The notes under the pieces: model-generated
What the model was told of the DNA's origin: nothing
Databases searched by the model: none
Seen by the model: only the letters and a program-made list of their open reading frames with translations
NCBI GenBank assembly: GCA_039583705.1
Contig: JAVKSM010000039.1
Span: 1 to 24,530, forward strand
Length of the DNA: 24,530 bases
Reading direction: 5' to 3'
From: JAVKSM01 sp039583705
GTDB taxonomy: Bacteria; Actinomycetota; Actinomycetes; Mycobacteriales; Pseudonocardiaceae
Program-made: the position numbers and the translations under genes
In this document: positions 1-6,863 of the stretch, piece after piece
Numbering within the stretch: the stretch's first letter is position 1
How the letters are laid out: each line of letters begins with the position of its first letter

Positions 1-35
1 GCCCTCGTCGGACCACCAGGCCGGGGAGGCCGAAG

Positions 36-275
36 ATGATCGTTGATTGCGACCGTTGCGCCGTCCGGGATCACGCCTGCCGGGACTGCGTCATGAGTGT
101 GCTGCTCGACCCGCCGTCGGGCGCGTCGCCGGTGACGCTGGACGCACCTGAACGGGAGGCACTCGCGGTGTTGGCCGCCCAGGGGCTCGTTCCGCGGCTG
201 CGCCTGGTGACGCCACCGACACGGCGAGCGCCCGGGAGCGGCGACGGGCGGCGGCGTGACCTCGACGCCGGGTGA
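36..275 (+). CDS. Small four-cysteine conserved hypothetical protein
   Basis: This ORF encodes 79 residues from ATG 36, with a good Shine-Dalgarno GGGGAGG at 23-29. The N-terminus carries C5-x2-C8-x6-C15-x2-C18, a spacing that looks like a small zinc-binding knuckle. The middle is an Ala/Leu-rich helix-like stretch (about residues 38-58), and the tail is basic and disordered-looking. I recall similar short Cys-rich proteins next to NlpC/P60 genes in actinobacteria, but I know of no assigned function. The ATG overlaps a TGA (37-39) in another frame, so an upstream gene outside the window may end here with an ATGA overlap. It lies about 310 bp upstream of the NlpC/P60 gene, separated by a riboswitch-like leader, so it is probably not co-regulated with it. 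The reading frame is well supported; the function is unknown. Confidence 0.7.
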   Translation: MIVDCDRCAVRDHACRDCVMSVLLDPPSGASPVTLDAPEREALAVLAAQGLVPRLRLVTPPTRRAPGSGDGRRRDLDAG

Positions 276-397
276 GGGTGTGACCCCGCCCTCGCGCACC
301 GACCGCTGGGCGGCTTGAGCAGCGCGATGGGCGACGAGCCCCGATATGTCGGGCGCTGGTGGTGGACGGCCCCTGCACCCGTCCGTAATCTTCCCGC

Positions 398-450
398 GAC
401 CTTACGGCGGTGAGCTGGCCAGAAGCGGGCAGCTACGTAAGGTCACCGCC
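398..450 (+). repeat. Overlapping, mutually exclusive inverted repeats upstream of riboswitch
   Basis: Two perfect dyads share sequence. GACCTTACG (398-406) pairs with CGTAAGGTC (436-444), and GGCGGTGA (406-413) pairs with TCACCGCC (443-450). An inner pair AGCTG (413-417) and CAGCT (430-434) fits inside either. They cannot form together because 406 and 443-444 are shared. They could be an operator or two alternative RNA folds before the riboswitch. The pairing is seen in the sequence; the role is inferred. Confidence 0.55.
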
Positions 451-556
451 GAGTCAGCCGTTGGCCCGTGCCACGAGCCCAGCAGGCCGAACCGGGGGCT
501 ATCCAGGGGTTGGTAGGGCGGCTTCCAGTCCGAACCTGTCCACTCACCCGGCCGGC
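446..556 (+). promoter_or_regulatory. Candidate c-di-AMP (ydaO/yuaA-type) riboswitch
   Basis: The leader of the NlpC/P60 gene ends with the block CGAACCTGTCCACTCACC (531-548), followed by a GCCGGC arm. This resembles the conserved 3' core of ydaO-type riboswitches (CGAACCCGUCAGCUCACC). A 5' arm GCCGAGTC begins near 449, and GGGG-rich and GGGC segments lie at 501-521 as expected of the family. In actinobacteria this class controls NlpC/P60 and Rpf cell-wall hydrolases, and c-di-AMP usually turns expression off. The Shine-Dalgarno at 560-566 follows directly, so control could be translational or transcriptional. The assignment rests on motif memory and gene context; a covariance-model search was not possible here. 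Confidence 0.65.
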
Positions 557-585
557 GGTAGGAGGAAGAAGGGATCACGAGCCAC

Positions 586-1635
586 GTGGCGTCGCACCGG
601 CTCAGAGGGGTCTGGCGCAAGATGCTCACCGCGGCACTGGTGGTGGCCGCGCTGGTCTCGATAGTGGTCGCCGTCAACGCTCCGGCGAAGGCAGACCCGG
701 CGCCCCCGGGCTCCGTGTCAGCCGCCCTCCACCAGCTCGCGGAGCTCAACCAGCAGGCCGAGGCGCTCACCGAGGCGTGGCACGCCGCGCAGGACCAGCT
801 CGCCGCCCGGCAGGCCGCGCTCAGCAGGGCACAGGCCGCAGCAGCCGCGGCCAGGAGCGCCGCGAACGCCGCCTTCTCGACGCAGGAGCGATTCCGCGGT
901 CAGATCGACCAGCTCACCAGCGCCTCCTACCAGGGTGCCCAGCTCAACCAGCTCTCTGCGCTGCTCGCCAGCTCCTCGCCCCGCGACTACCTGGACCAGC
1001 TCTCCACGCTGGACATGGTGGCCGTCCAGACCAAGCAGTCCTTGGACGGCTACACCGCCGCGGCTGCGCGGGCCGACCAGGCGGCCGGAAAAGCATCGGC
1101 CGCCGCCGCCGCGGCCAAGCAAGCGGCCGACGACGCAGACCAGGTTGCGGGCCAGGCCCAGGCCCGCAAGGAGGACGCCGACCGACAGATCGAGGCCGTG
1201 CAGCGACAGCTCGCCACCCTGTCCCAGGCGGCCCGCACGATCTACAACGGTGCCGGCCAGACCAACTTCCCGCTCAACGTCGTGGGCACCGGGGTCGGGG
1301 TCGACGCGTTGCGGGTCGCCCTCAGCCGGCAGGGCAGCCCGTACGTGTGGGGGGCCACCGGCCCGGGCTCGTTCGACTGCTCCGGGCTGGTCTACTGGGC
1401 CTACAAACAGGTGGGGGTGACGCTGCCGCGCTCCGCCGCCGAGCAGGCCGGGGTCGGCACCGAGGTGCCGGAGGACCAGCTCCAGCCCGGCGACCTCGTG
1501 TTCTTCTACAACCCGATCCACCACGTCGCCATTTACGTCGGTGGCGGGAAGGTGCTGCACGCGCCGCAGTCCGGCGATGTCGTCAAGGTCGCCGAGATGA
1601 GCGGCATGCCCTTCACCACCGCCCGCCGGATCTGA
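586..1635 (+). CDS. Secreted NlpC/P60 peptidoglycan endopeptidase (Rv2190c/RipA-like)
   Basis: This is a cell-wall hydrolase that should cut peptide stems of peptidoglycan outside the membrane. Residues 1-37 form a signal peptide (basic LRGVWRK, hydrophobic core, AKA cleavage site before DPAPPG). Residues about 45-215 are an Ala/Gln-rich coiled coil as in RipA-type proteins. Residues about 245-349 are the NlpC/P60 domain with catalytic Cys265 (DCSGLVYW), His313 (HHVAIYVG) and third polar residue His325 (VLHAP). The length, 349 aa, is close to M. tuberculosis Rv2190c. The start GTG 586 lies 19 nt after the strong SD AGGAGGA, which is long. ATG 622 or the in-frame ATC 574 are alternatives, but the signal peptide favours 586 or 622. 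It is probably controlled by the upstream c-di-AMP riboswitch-like leader. A terminator hairpin follows directly, so it is likely monocistronic. Confidence 0.9.
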   Translation: MASHRLRGVWRKMLTAALVVAALVSIVVAVNAPAKADPAPPGSVSAALHQLAELNQQAEALTEAWHAAQDQLAARQAALSRAQAAAAAARSAANAAFSTQERFRGQIDQLTSASYQGAQLNQLSALLASSSPRDYLDQLSTLDMVAVQTKQSLDGYTAAAARADQAAGKASAAAAAAKQAADDADQVAGQAQARKEDADRQIEAVQRQLATLSQAARTIYNGAGQTNFPLNVVGTGVGVDALRVALSRQGSPYVWGATGPGSFDCSGLVYWAYKQVGVTLPRSAAEQAGVGTEVPEDQLQPGDLVFFYNPIHHVAIYVGGGKVLHAPQSGDVVKVAEMSGMPFTTARRI

Positions 1636-1653
1636 CCTGTCGGGCGACCCTGT

Positions 1654-1674
1654 CAGCCGGACGCCGTCCGGCTG
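1654..1674 (+). terminator. Hairpin terminator after NlpC/P60 gene
   Basis: A perfect 9-bp stem CAGCCGGAC/GTCCGGCTG with a 3-nt loop lies 18 bp after the NlpC/P60 stop. No T-tract follows, as is common in high-GC actinobacteria. It separates this gene from the promoter of pimB. Confidence 0.6.
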
Positions 1675-1690
1675 GCGCACCCCCGGAGGC

Positions 1691-1696
1691 TAGCCT
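1691..1696 (+). promoter_or_regulatory. Probable -10 element of pimB (leaderless)
   Basis: TAGCCT fits the actinobacterial TANNNT -10 pattern and ends 7 nt before GTG 1704. The transcript could therefore begin at the start codon. No clear -35 is seen. A GGAGG at 1685-1689 is 14 nt from the GTG, too far to be convincing. Confidence 0.5.
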
Positions 1697-1703
1697 GCCC
1701 GAC

Positions 1704-2855
1704 GTGCGGCGCGTCCTGCTGGTGACCAACGACTTCCCACCCCGCCCGGGTGGCATCCAGTCCTACCTGCACGCGCTCGCGCGCCGGCTGACCGCCGATG
1801 CGCTGGTCGTCTACGCGTCGGACTGGCCCGGCGCCGCGGCCTTCGACGGCGCTCAACCGTTTCCCGTGGTGCGTCACCCCACCCGGTTGCTGGTCCCGGT
1901 GCCCGAGGCCGCGCGGCGGGCCGTGGTCCTGGCGCGGGCGGAGGGATGCGACGCGGCCTGGTTCGGCGCCGCCGCCCCGCTCGGGCTGCTCGCCCCGGCA
2001 CTGCGCTCCCGCGGTGGTGTCCATCAGGTCGTGGCCTGCACTCACGGCCACGAGGTCGGCTGGTCCATGATGCCTGGCGGGCGGGCGGTACTTCGTCGCG
2101 TCGGAGCCGACGTCGACGTCGTCACCACGGTGAGCCGCTACACCCGCTCCCGGATCACCGCCGCCTTCGGACCACTTGCGGCGCTGGAGCCGCTGCCGCC
2201 GGGCGTCGACACCGAGCTGTTCCGACCCGACCCCGTGGCCCGCGCCGAGCTGCGTCGCCGCTACCGGCTGGGTGAGGCTCCCGTGGTGTCATGCGTGTCC
2301 CGGCTGGTGGCCCGCAAGGGCCAGGACACCCTGCTCCGTGCTCTTCCGGCGCTGTGCCGCTCGGTGCCCGGCACCCGCCTGCTCCTGGTCGGCGACGGTC
2401 CGTACCGCGACACGTTGCACGGTCTCGCCCGGCGCATCGGGGTGGCCGACGCGGTGGTATTCACCGGATCGCTGCCGTGGGCGGAGATCCCCGCGCATCA
2501 CGCCGTCGGTGACGTCTTCGCGCTGCCCTGCCGCACCCGGGGTGGTGGGCTGGACGTCGAGGGGCTGGGCATCGCGCTGCTGGAGGCCTCGGCCACCGGG
2601 CTGCCGGTGGTCGCCGGCCGCTCGGGCGGCGCACCGGAGACTGTCCGTGAAGGGGTGACCGGAGAGGTGGTCGACGGCCGGGACCCGGGCGCGCTCGCGC
2701 GGACGCTCGCCGGGCTGCTGGCCGATCCGGACCGGGCTGCCGCGATGGGTCGTGCGGGCCGGGCGTGGTTGCGCAGCGCCTGGCGATGGGATGCCGCGGC
2801 CGACCGGCTCGCGGCTTTCCTCGGCCTCCCCCCGGCCTCTGGTGCGGCGGCGTGA
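1704..2855 (+). CDS. pimB: GT4 mannosyltransferase PimB' (second mannose of PIM)
   Basis: This is a 383-aa GT-B glycosyltransferase, almost the length of M. tuberculosis Rv2188c (385 aa). PimB' uses GDP-mannose to add mannose to PIM1, giving PIM2, on the cytoplasmic face of the membrane. Visible features are the N-terminal strand and glycine loop (VRRVLLVTNDFPPRPGGIQSY), the SRLVARKGQD loop whose Arg and Lys bind the donor phosphates, the GDGPYRD strand, and the GT4 EX7E motif as E286 to E294 (EGLGIALLE). The open frame extends much further upstream, but that part lies over the NlpC/P60 gene in another frame. I chose GTG 1704 because homology begins there and a TAGCCT -10 sits 7 nt upstream. 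It is convergent with fadD15, as in mycobacteria. Function assignment is strong by family and synteny; acceptor specificity is inferred. Confidence 0.9.
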   Translation: MRRVLLVTNDFPPRPGGIQSYLHALARRLTADALVVYASDWPGAAAFDGAQPFPVVRHPTRLLVPVPEAARRAVVLARAEGCDAAWFGAAAPLGLLAPALRSRGGVHQVVACTHGHEVGWSMMPGGRAVLRRVGADVDVVTTVSRYTRSRITAAFGPLAALEPLPPGVDTELFRPDPVARAELRRRYRLGEAPVVSCVSRLVARKGQDTLLRALPALCRSVPGTRLLLVGDGPYRDTLHGLARRIGVADAVVFTGSLPWAEIPAHHAVGDVFALPCRTRGGGLDVEGLGIALLEASATGLPVVAGRSGGAPETVREGVTGEVVDGRDPGALARTLAGLLADPDRAAAMGRAGRAWLRSAWRWDAAADRLAAFLGLPPASGAAA

Positions 2856-2886
2856 ACGGGGCCGTTCCCGCCGACGAGCTGGCCTG

Positions 2887-2908
2887 CGCCGGCGTGCCTC
2901 AGCCGGCG
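2887..2908. terminator. Hairpin between convergent pimB and fadD15
   Basis: CGCCGGC (2887-2893) pairs with GCCGGCG (2902-2908) across an 8-nt loop that contains the fadD15 stop codon (2899-2901 on the minus strand). It lies about 30 bp after the pimB stop and could end transcripts from both sides. Confidence 0.5.
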
Positions 2909-4707
2909 TAGAGCGCCTCGATCTCCTGCGCGTACTGCTTCGACACGACGGTGCGCTTGAGCTTGAGGGTGGGCGTCAGCTCGCCGCCCTCCTCGGTGAA
3001 GTCGACGGCGAGCACTCGGAACTTCTTGATCGCCTCGGCGTGGGAGACGGCCTTGTTCGCCTCTGCCACCGCTGTCTCGATCTCGGCACGCAGGTCCGCG
3101 TCGTCCACGAGGTCGGCCACGTCGGCATCGGCCGGCTTGCCGTACTCGGCCTTCCACGCCGGAAGTGCCTCGACGTCCAGGGTCACCAGCGCCCCGATGA
3201 AGGGCTGGTTGTCTCCGACGACCATGCACTGGCTGACCAGAGGGTGACTGCGCAGCCGGTCCTCCAACACCGACGGAGCCACGTTCTTGCCGCCGGCGGT
3301 GACGATGATCTCCTTCTTGCGGCCGGTGATGCGCAGGAAACCCTCGTCATCGAGCTCTCCGACATCGCCGGTGTGGAACCAGCCGTCGGTCAGCGCCTCG
3401 GCGGTGGCCACGCCGTTGTGCCAGTAGCCGCGGAACACCACGTCACCGCGCACGAGGATCTCGCCGTCCTCAGCGGTCCGCACCGCCACGCCCGCGACCG
3501 GACGCCCGACGGTACCGATCTTCGTGGCGTTCTCGGTGTTGACGGTTGCCGCAGCGGTGGTCTCGGTCAGTCCGTAGCCCTCCAGTACGGGCATCCCGAC
3601 GCCCCGGAAGAAGTGACCGAGCCGGGGTCCCAGCGCGGCGCCGCCGGACACCGCCGCCACGCAGTTACCGCCGAGGGCCGCGCGCAGCCGGGTGTAGACG
3701 ATCTTGTCGAACACCACGTGCCGGGTCCGCAGCAGCAGGTCGGGCTTGCCGCTGTCGGTGGCCTGGCTCCAGGCGACCGCGGTGGTGGCGGCCGCGTCGA
3801 AAATCCGACCCTTGCCCTCGGCGTGGGCCTTCTGCTTCGCGGTGTTGTAGACCTTCTCGAACACCCGGGGCACCGAGAGCACGAACGTCGGTCGAAAGCT
3901 GCCGAGGTCGGCGACGAGGTTCTTGACGTCCGAGGTGTGGCCCAAGCACAGCCGGGCGTAGACAGCGGCGACCTGGATCACACGGGCGAGGACGTGGGCC
4001 AGCGGCAGGAACAGCAGCACGGAGTTGCCCGCCACCATCAGACGCGGGAATGCGGCCACCGCGGCACGGACCTCGGCAAGCAGGTTGCGGTGGGTCAGCT
4101 CACAGCCCTTCGGCCGCCCCGTCGTGCCCGAGGTGTAGATGAGAGTGGCGAGGTCCGCGGCGGCCACCGCGCTGCGCCGCGCCGCCAGGTCCTCGTCGGA
4201 GACCGTGGCGCCCAGCGCGGTCAGTTCCGCGATCGCGTCGAGGCCGGAGCCTGCGGGTGGCTCGAACTGCCAGATCCGGGCCAGCGCGGGCAGGTCCCCC
4301 CGCAGCCCGTTCACCACCGCCCGGTGGGCGGCTGTTTCGACGATCACCGTCACCGAACCGGAGTCGGACAGGATCCACTGCACCTGCTCGGCCGAGGAGG
4401 TCTCGTAGATCGGCACCGTGACCGCGCCGGCCGCCCAGATCGCGAAGTCGAGCACGGCCCACTCGTAGCGGGTCTTGGACAGCAGCGCGACCCGCTCACC
4501 GGCCCGCACGCCTGCGGCCAGCAGCCCCTTGGCCACGGCGGTGACCTCGGCGCGGAAGTCCCGCGTCGTGATCTCCTCCCAGTGCCCGGCCTTCCGCCGG
4601 CGGAAGCTGACCGCCGCGGGGAACCGCTCCGCGTTGGCCCACACCATGTCGGCGAGGCTCTCGTCGTCGGCCACCGGGACAGCGGCGGGGACGCTGAACT
4701 CGCGCAT
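2899..4707 (-). CDS. fadD15: Long-chain fatty acyl-CoA ligase, FadD15-type
   Basis: This 602-aa ANL-superfamily enzyme should activate long-chain fatty acids with ATP and CoA through an acyl-adenylate; M. tuberculosis FadD15 (Rv2187) is 600 aa. Motifs in order are the P-loop YTSGTTGRPKG (from residue 191), GYGLTETTAA, the hinge stretch DGWFHTGDVGELDDEG, and the C-terminal GRKKEIIVTAGGKNVAP, which precedes the region usually holding the catalytic lysine. ATG 4707 is preceded by GGAGG at good spacing on the minus strand. A TAGATT -10-like hexamer (4746-4741) suggests a short leader, and the gene is divergent from the SRPBCC gene. Synteny with pimB matches mycobacteria and suggests a supply of acyl-CoA for envelope lipids, possibly PIM acylation, which is inference. 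The antisense strand also holds a long open frame, which I consider a GC artefact. Confidence 0.93.
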   Translation of the reverse strand: MREFSVPAAVPVADDESLADMVWANAERFPAAVSFRRRKAGHWEEITTRDFRAEVTAVAKGLLAAGVRAGERVALLSKTRYEWAVLDFAIWAAGAVTVPIYETSSAEQVQWILSDSGSVTVIVETAAHRAVVNGLRGDLPALARIWQFEPPAGSGLDAIAELTALGATVSDEDLAARRSAVAAADLATLIYTSGTTGRPKGCELTHRNLLAEVRAAVAAFPRLMVAGNSVLLFLPLAHVLARVIQVAAVYARLCLGHTSDVKNLVADLGSFRPTFVLSVPRVFEKVYNTAKQKAHAEGKGRIFDAAATTAVAWSQATDSGKPDLLLRTRHVVFDKIVYTRLRAALGGNCVAAVSGGAALGPRLGHFFRGVGMPVLEGYGLTETTAAATVNTENATKIGTVGRPVAGVAVRTAEDGEILVRGDVVFRGYWHNGVATAEALTDGWFHTGDVGELDDEGFLRITGRKKEIIVTAGGKNVAPSVLEDRLRSHPLVSQCMVVGDNQPFIGALVTLDVEALPAWKAEYGKPADADVADLVDDADLRAEIETAVAEANKAVSHAEAIKKFRVLAVDFTEEGGELTPTLKLKRTVVSKQYAQEIEALYAG

Positions 4708-4807
4708 GTGGACCTCCGGTGGGCTGGGCTGGCACCGCCGAATCTAATGTCGCCTGCCAGGCTGCCGCCATGTCGCTCGTGGAAAGGTCCACGGCCCGGC
4801 GCGGCGG

Positions 4808-4813
4808 TAGCCT
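4808..4813 (+). promoter_or_regulatory. Probable -10 element of SRPBCC gene (leaderless)
   Basis: TAGCCT ends 7 nt before ATG 4821, and the following four bases (GCCC) are the same as before pimB. No Shine-Dalgarno lies between it and the ATG, so a leaderless mRNA is likely. Confidence 0.55.
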
Positions 4814-4820
4814 GCCCGGC

Positions 4821-5255
4821 ATGGCCGACGAGTCCACTCAGTCCATCACGATCGACTCACCACCTGACGCGGTGATGGCCGTGATCGCCGACTTCGCGGC
4901 CTACCCGGAGTGGGCCAACACCGTGAAGTCGACCGAGGTGCTCGCGGAGGCGCCGGACGGCCGGGCGAAGCAGGTGCGATTCCACCTCGACGCCGGGATC
5001 GTGAAGGACACCTACGTCCTGGCCTACGAATGGGCGGGAGACGGGCTGTCGGTGCGCTGGAAGCTCGTCAGGGGACAGATGCAGCGCGCGCAGAGCGGGT
5101 CATACGTGCTGCGCCCGCTTCCGAGCGGTACGCACGTGACCTACACGTTGTCCGTCGACCTGAGCATCCCGATGATCGGAATGTTCCGGCGCAAGGCGGA
5201 GCGGGTGATCATGGACACGGCCTTGCGGGAGCTCAAGCGCCGGGTGGAGGGGTAG
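4821..5255 (+). CDS. SRPBCC/START-like lipid-binding-fold protein (Rv2185c/TB16.3-like)
   Basis: This 144-residue protein has the SRPBCC (polyketide cyclase/dehydrase-like) helix-grip fold pattern. It has an N-terminal strand with TQSITIDSPPDAVMAVIADFAAYPEW, alternating strands through the middle, and the long C-terminal helix GMFRRKAERVIMDTALRELKRRVEG. Length and both termini match M. tuberculosis Rv2185c. The fold usually binds hydrophobic ligands, but the ligand of this family is not known to me. ATG 4821 is chosen over an upstream in-frame start at 4719 because homology begins here and a TAGCCT -10 sits 7 nt upstream. The next open frame on the same strand is a degraded ATPase and then glk. 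In mycobacteria an ArsA-like ATPase neighbours this protein, so a shared role is possible. Confidence 0.88.
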   Translation: MADESTQSITIDSPPDAVMAVIADFAAYPEWANTVKSTEVLAEAPDGRAKQVRFHLDAGIVKDTYVLAYEWAGDGLSVRWKLVRGQMQRAQSGSYVLRPLPSGTHVTYTLSVDLSIPMIGMFRRKAERVIMDTALRELKRRVEG

Positions 5256-5256
5256 A

Positions 5257-5438
5257 TTGGACGTCCCGCTCGGCGCCGAACCGTCCGAGGTGGTTCGCGG
5301 GCTCTCTGCGGCGCACGTCGGCACCCGGCGCTGCCTGGACGCCAGTGGGATCTGGTCGTCACCATCGGCGGTCGCCGCCGGCTGCTGGCGCTGCCGCCGG
5401 TGCTGTGCCGGTGTCTGGTGACGGGCGGCCGGTGCTGA
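5257..5438 (+). pseudogene. Remnant of ArsA/GET3-family ATPase C-terminus (Rv2184c slot)
   Basis: Between the SRPBCC gene and glk there is no intact ORF. One frame (about 5337-5438, ending TGA 5436-5438) reads WDLVVTIGGRRRLLALPP followed by VLCRCLVTGGRC. This resembles the end of the small HSP20-like C-terminal domain of actinobacterial ArsA-type ATPases (pattern DDLVVTVGGRRRLLALPSALRRC). The preceding 80 bp are open in another frame (LDVPLGAEPSEVVRGL), which I cannot place. The P-loop KGGVGK part is absent. M. tuberculosis has an ArsA-like gene, Rv2184c, in this slot. I infer a large internal deletion that left the 3' tail. The match is from memory and short. Confidence 0.4.
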
Positions 5439-6373
5439 CCGTCGGGGTCGATGTCGGCGGCAGCAGCGTGCGGGCCGGGGCGGTGAGCGCGACCGGTGAG
5501 GTGCTGGACATCGAGCGGGCACCCGCGCCCGGCAGCGAACAGTCGTTGCAGCACACCGTCGCCGAGGTCGTGCGGCGGCTGTGTCGCCGGCATCCGGTCG
5601 CGGGTGTCGGGTTGGCCGTCGCCGGGTTTGTCGACACCGCTCACCAGCGGGTCCTGTTCTCACCACATCTGCCCTGGCGATCCGCGCCGGTCGCGCGCCA
5701 GATCGGACAGGAGCTCGGCCTGCCCGTCGTGCTCGAGCATGACGTCAACGCCGCTGCGCTGGCCGAGCACCGGCTCGGGGCGGCCCGCGGTCGCGGGGTG
5801 ACGGTGGTCGTCGGAATCGGGACCGGTATCGGCGGTGCCCTGCTCGTCGACGGCACGCTCTTCCGGGGAGCGCACGGCGTCGCACCCGAACTCGGTCACC
5901 TCCGGGTGGTGCCGGACGGCCGTCCGTGCCCGTGCGGCAAGCGGGGCTGTTGGGAGCGGTACTGCAGCGGGACCGCGCTGGCGGTCACGGCCGTCGAGCT
6001 CCTCGCCGAGTACCCCGGTCTGGCTTCGGCGCTGGCGACGCAAGTTGCCGCCGACCCCGGTGCGCTGACCGGGCGACAGGTCGCCGCCGCCGCCCAGGAC
6101 GGCGACCCGATCGGCAGGCGGGCGGTGGCCGAGCTGGCGCGGTGGCTGGGCGAGGGGCTCGCGCTGGTCGCCGACGTCTACGACCCGGCAACCGTCGTGC
6201 TCGTCGGCGGCGTCGCCGGCTCGGCGCTGCTGTTCCTCGACGAGGCCCGCCAGCACTACGCCCGGGCGGTCACCGGGGCTGGGCATCGCCCGCTGGCGCG
6301 GATCCGGACTTCCGAGCTCGGCGAGGACGCCCCCGTGGTGGGGGCGGCGCTCCTCGCGCACGACCTGCTCTGA
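5432..6373 (+). CDS. glk: ROK-family glucokinase
   Basis: This 313-aa sugar kinase of the ROK family should phosphorylate glucose with ATP in the cytoplasm. It resembles Streptomyces GlkA (317 aa), which lies in a similar neighbourhood. Motifs from GTG 5432 are the phosphate loop VGVDVGGSSVRAG at the start, catalytic Asp104 in EHDVNAAA, the second phosphate loop GIGTGIGGALL, and the zinc site His156 (ELGH) with C166-x-C168-x4-C173 (CPCGKRGCWE). The start is uncertain: in-frame GTGs occur at 5405, 5411 and 5432 with no clear SD. I favour 5432 because the ROK fold begins there. The open frame upstream runs across the ArsA remnant and is not coding. The gene ends in a 10-bp hairpin shared with the convergent membrane-protein gene. 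Sugar specificity is inferred. Confidence 0.87.
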   Translation: MLTVGVDVGGSSVRAGAVSATGEVLDIERAPAPGSEQSLQHTVAEVVRRLCRRHPVAGVGLAVAGFVDTAHQRVLFSPHLPWRSAPVARQIGQELGLPVVLEHDVNAAALAEHRLGAARGRGVTVVVGIGTGIGGALLVDGTLFRGAHGVAPELGHLRVVPDGRPCPCGKRGCWERYCSGTALAVTAVELLAEYPGLASALATQVAADPGALTGRQVAAAAQDGDPIGRRAVAELARWLGEGLALVADVYDPATVVLVGGVAGSALLFLDEARQHYARAVTGAGHRPLARIRTSELGEDAPVVGAALLAHDLL

Positions 6374-6391
6374 CCTGGCGCGGTCAGAGCA
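6366..6391. terminator. Bidirectional 10-bp hairpin at glk / membrane-protein ends
   Basis: TGCTCTGACC (6366-6375) pairs perfectly with GGTCAGAGCA (6382-6391) around a 6-nt loop. The left arm contains the glk stop TGA (6371-6373), and the right arm contains the stop of the convergent gene (TCA 6384-6386). It probably terminates transcription in both directions. Confidence 0.7.
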
Positions 6392-6863
6392 CGGCACCGT
6401 CGTCGGGGCCGGCGTCTCGGGGCGGCGGCTCCCGCAGCCCCAGCCCGAGCCAGCCGATACCGCCGGTCATCGACAGCAGCCCCAGCAGCAGGCCCACCTG
6501 ACCCGGCAGGCCGATCAGGTTCGGCGCCGCGACGAGCAACATCCCGAGCAGGAGCATGCCCAGCCCGCCGACGGTGCGCCGCCGCGGCCGTGGCAGCGGC
6601 GGCGGCTCGAGCGGCACGAAGTGCTCGTCGGCGTCACCAGCCCTCGCCCGCGACGTGCCCGGGCCGGGCGTTTCAGCCGGAGCCGAGCCGGGCGTCTCAA
6701 CCGTACCCGACCCGGGCGCCTGCGGCGGGTCGGACCCAGCATCGGGGTCGAGCGGGTGGTCCGGCCATCGTGGAGCGGTGCCCTCGCCCTGCCAGTCGGA
6801 GATGATCTCCGCGAAGATCGACTCGACGTCGTCGGGACGGGCACCGCCGTCGCGTCCGGTCAC
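6384..6863 (-). CDS. Small membrane protein with Pro-rich cytoplasmic region (Rv2183c slot)
   Basis: This 159-aa protein has an acidic N-terminal segment (DDVESIFAEIISDWQGE), a Pro/Gly-rich linker (about residues 35-75), the motif DADEHFVPLEPPPLPRPRRR, and two hydrophobic segments (about residues 95-117 and 121-143) that should cross the membrane as a hairpin. Proteins with this FVPxEPPPLP-two-TM layout are common in actinobacteria; I know of no function. The GTG start (6863) overlaps the stop of the upstream alpha/beta hydrolase as GTGA, with GAGGGGG upstream as SD, so the two are translationally coupled. Its place next to hydrolase and acyltransferase genes matches the Rv2183c position in mycobacteria. 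Disordered N-terminus and membrane anchoring are predictions by eye. Confidence 0.75.
   Translation of the reverse strand: MTGRDGGARPDDVESIFAEIISDWQGEGTAPRWPDHPLDPDAGSDPPQAPGSGTVETPGSAPAETPGPGTSRARAGDADEHFVPLEPPPLPRPRRRTVGGLGMLLLGMLLVAAPNLIGLPGQVGLLLGLLSMTGGIGWLGLGLREPPPRDAGPDDGAVL

Noticed and set aside
337..354. Hairpin CCCGA-TATG-TCGGG as a terminator
   Set aside because: The stem is only 5 bp, lies 60 bp after the four-Cys gene and has no tail; too weak to annotate.
468..1703. N-terminal extension of the pimB frame through the NlpC/P60 gene
   Set aside because: The extension is Arg/Gly-rich in the wrong frame of a real gene; PimB' homology and a -10 element place the start at 1704.
2752..4875. 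707-codon open frame antisense to fadD15
   Set aside because: Its composition is His/Arg/Gly-rich without motifs, and the minus strand encodes a complete acyl-CoA ligase. Long antisense frames are expected at this GC content.
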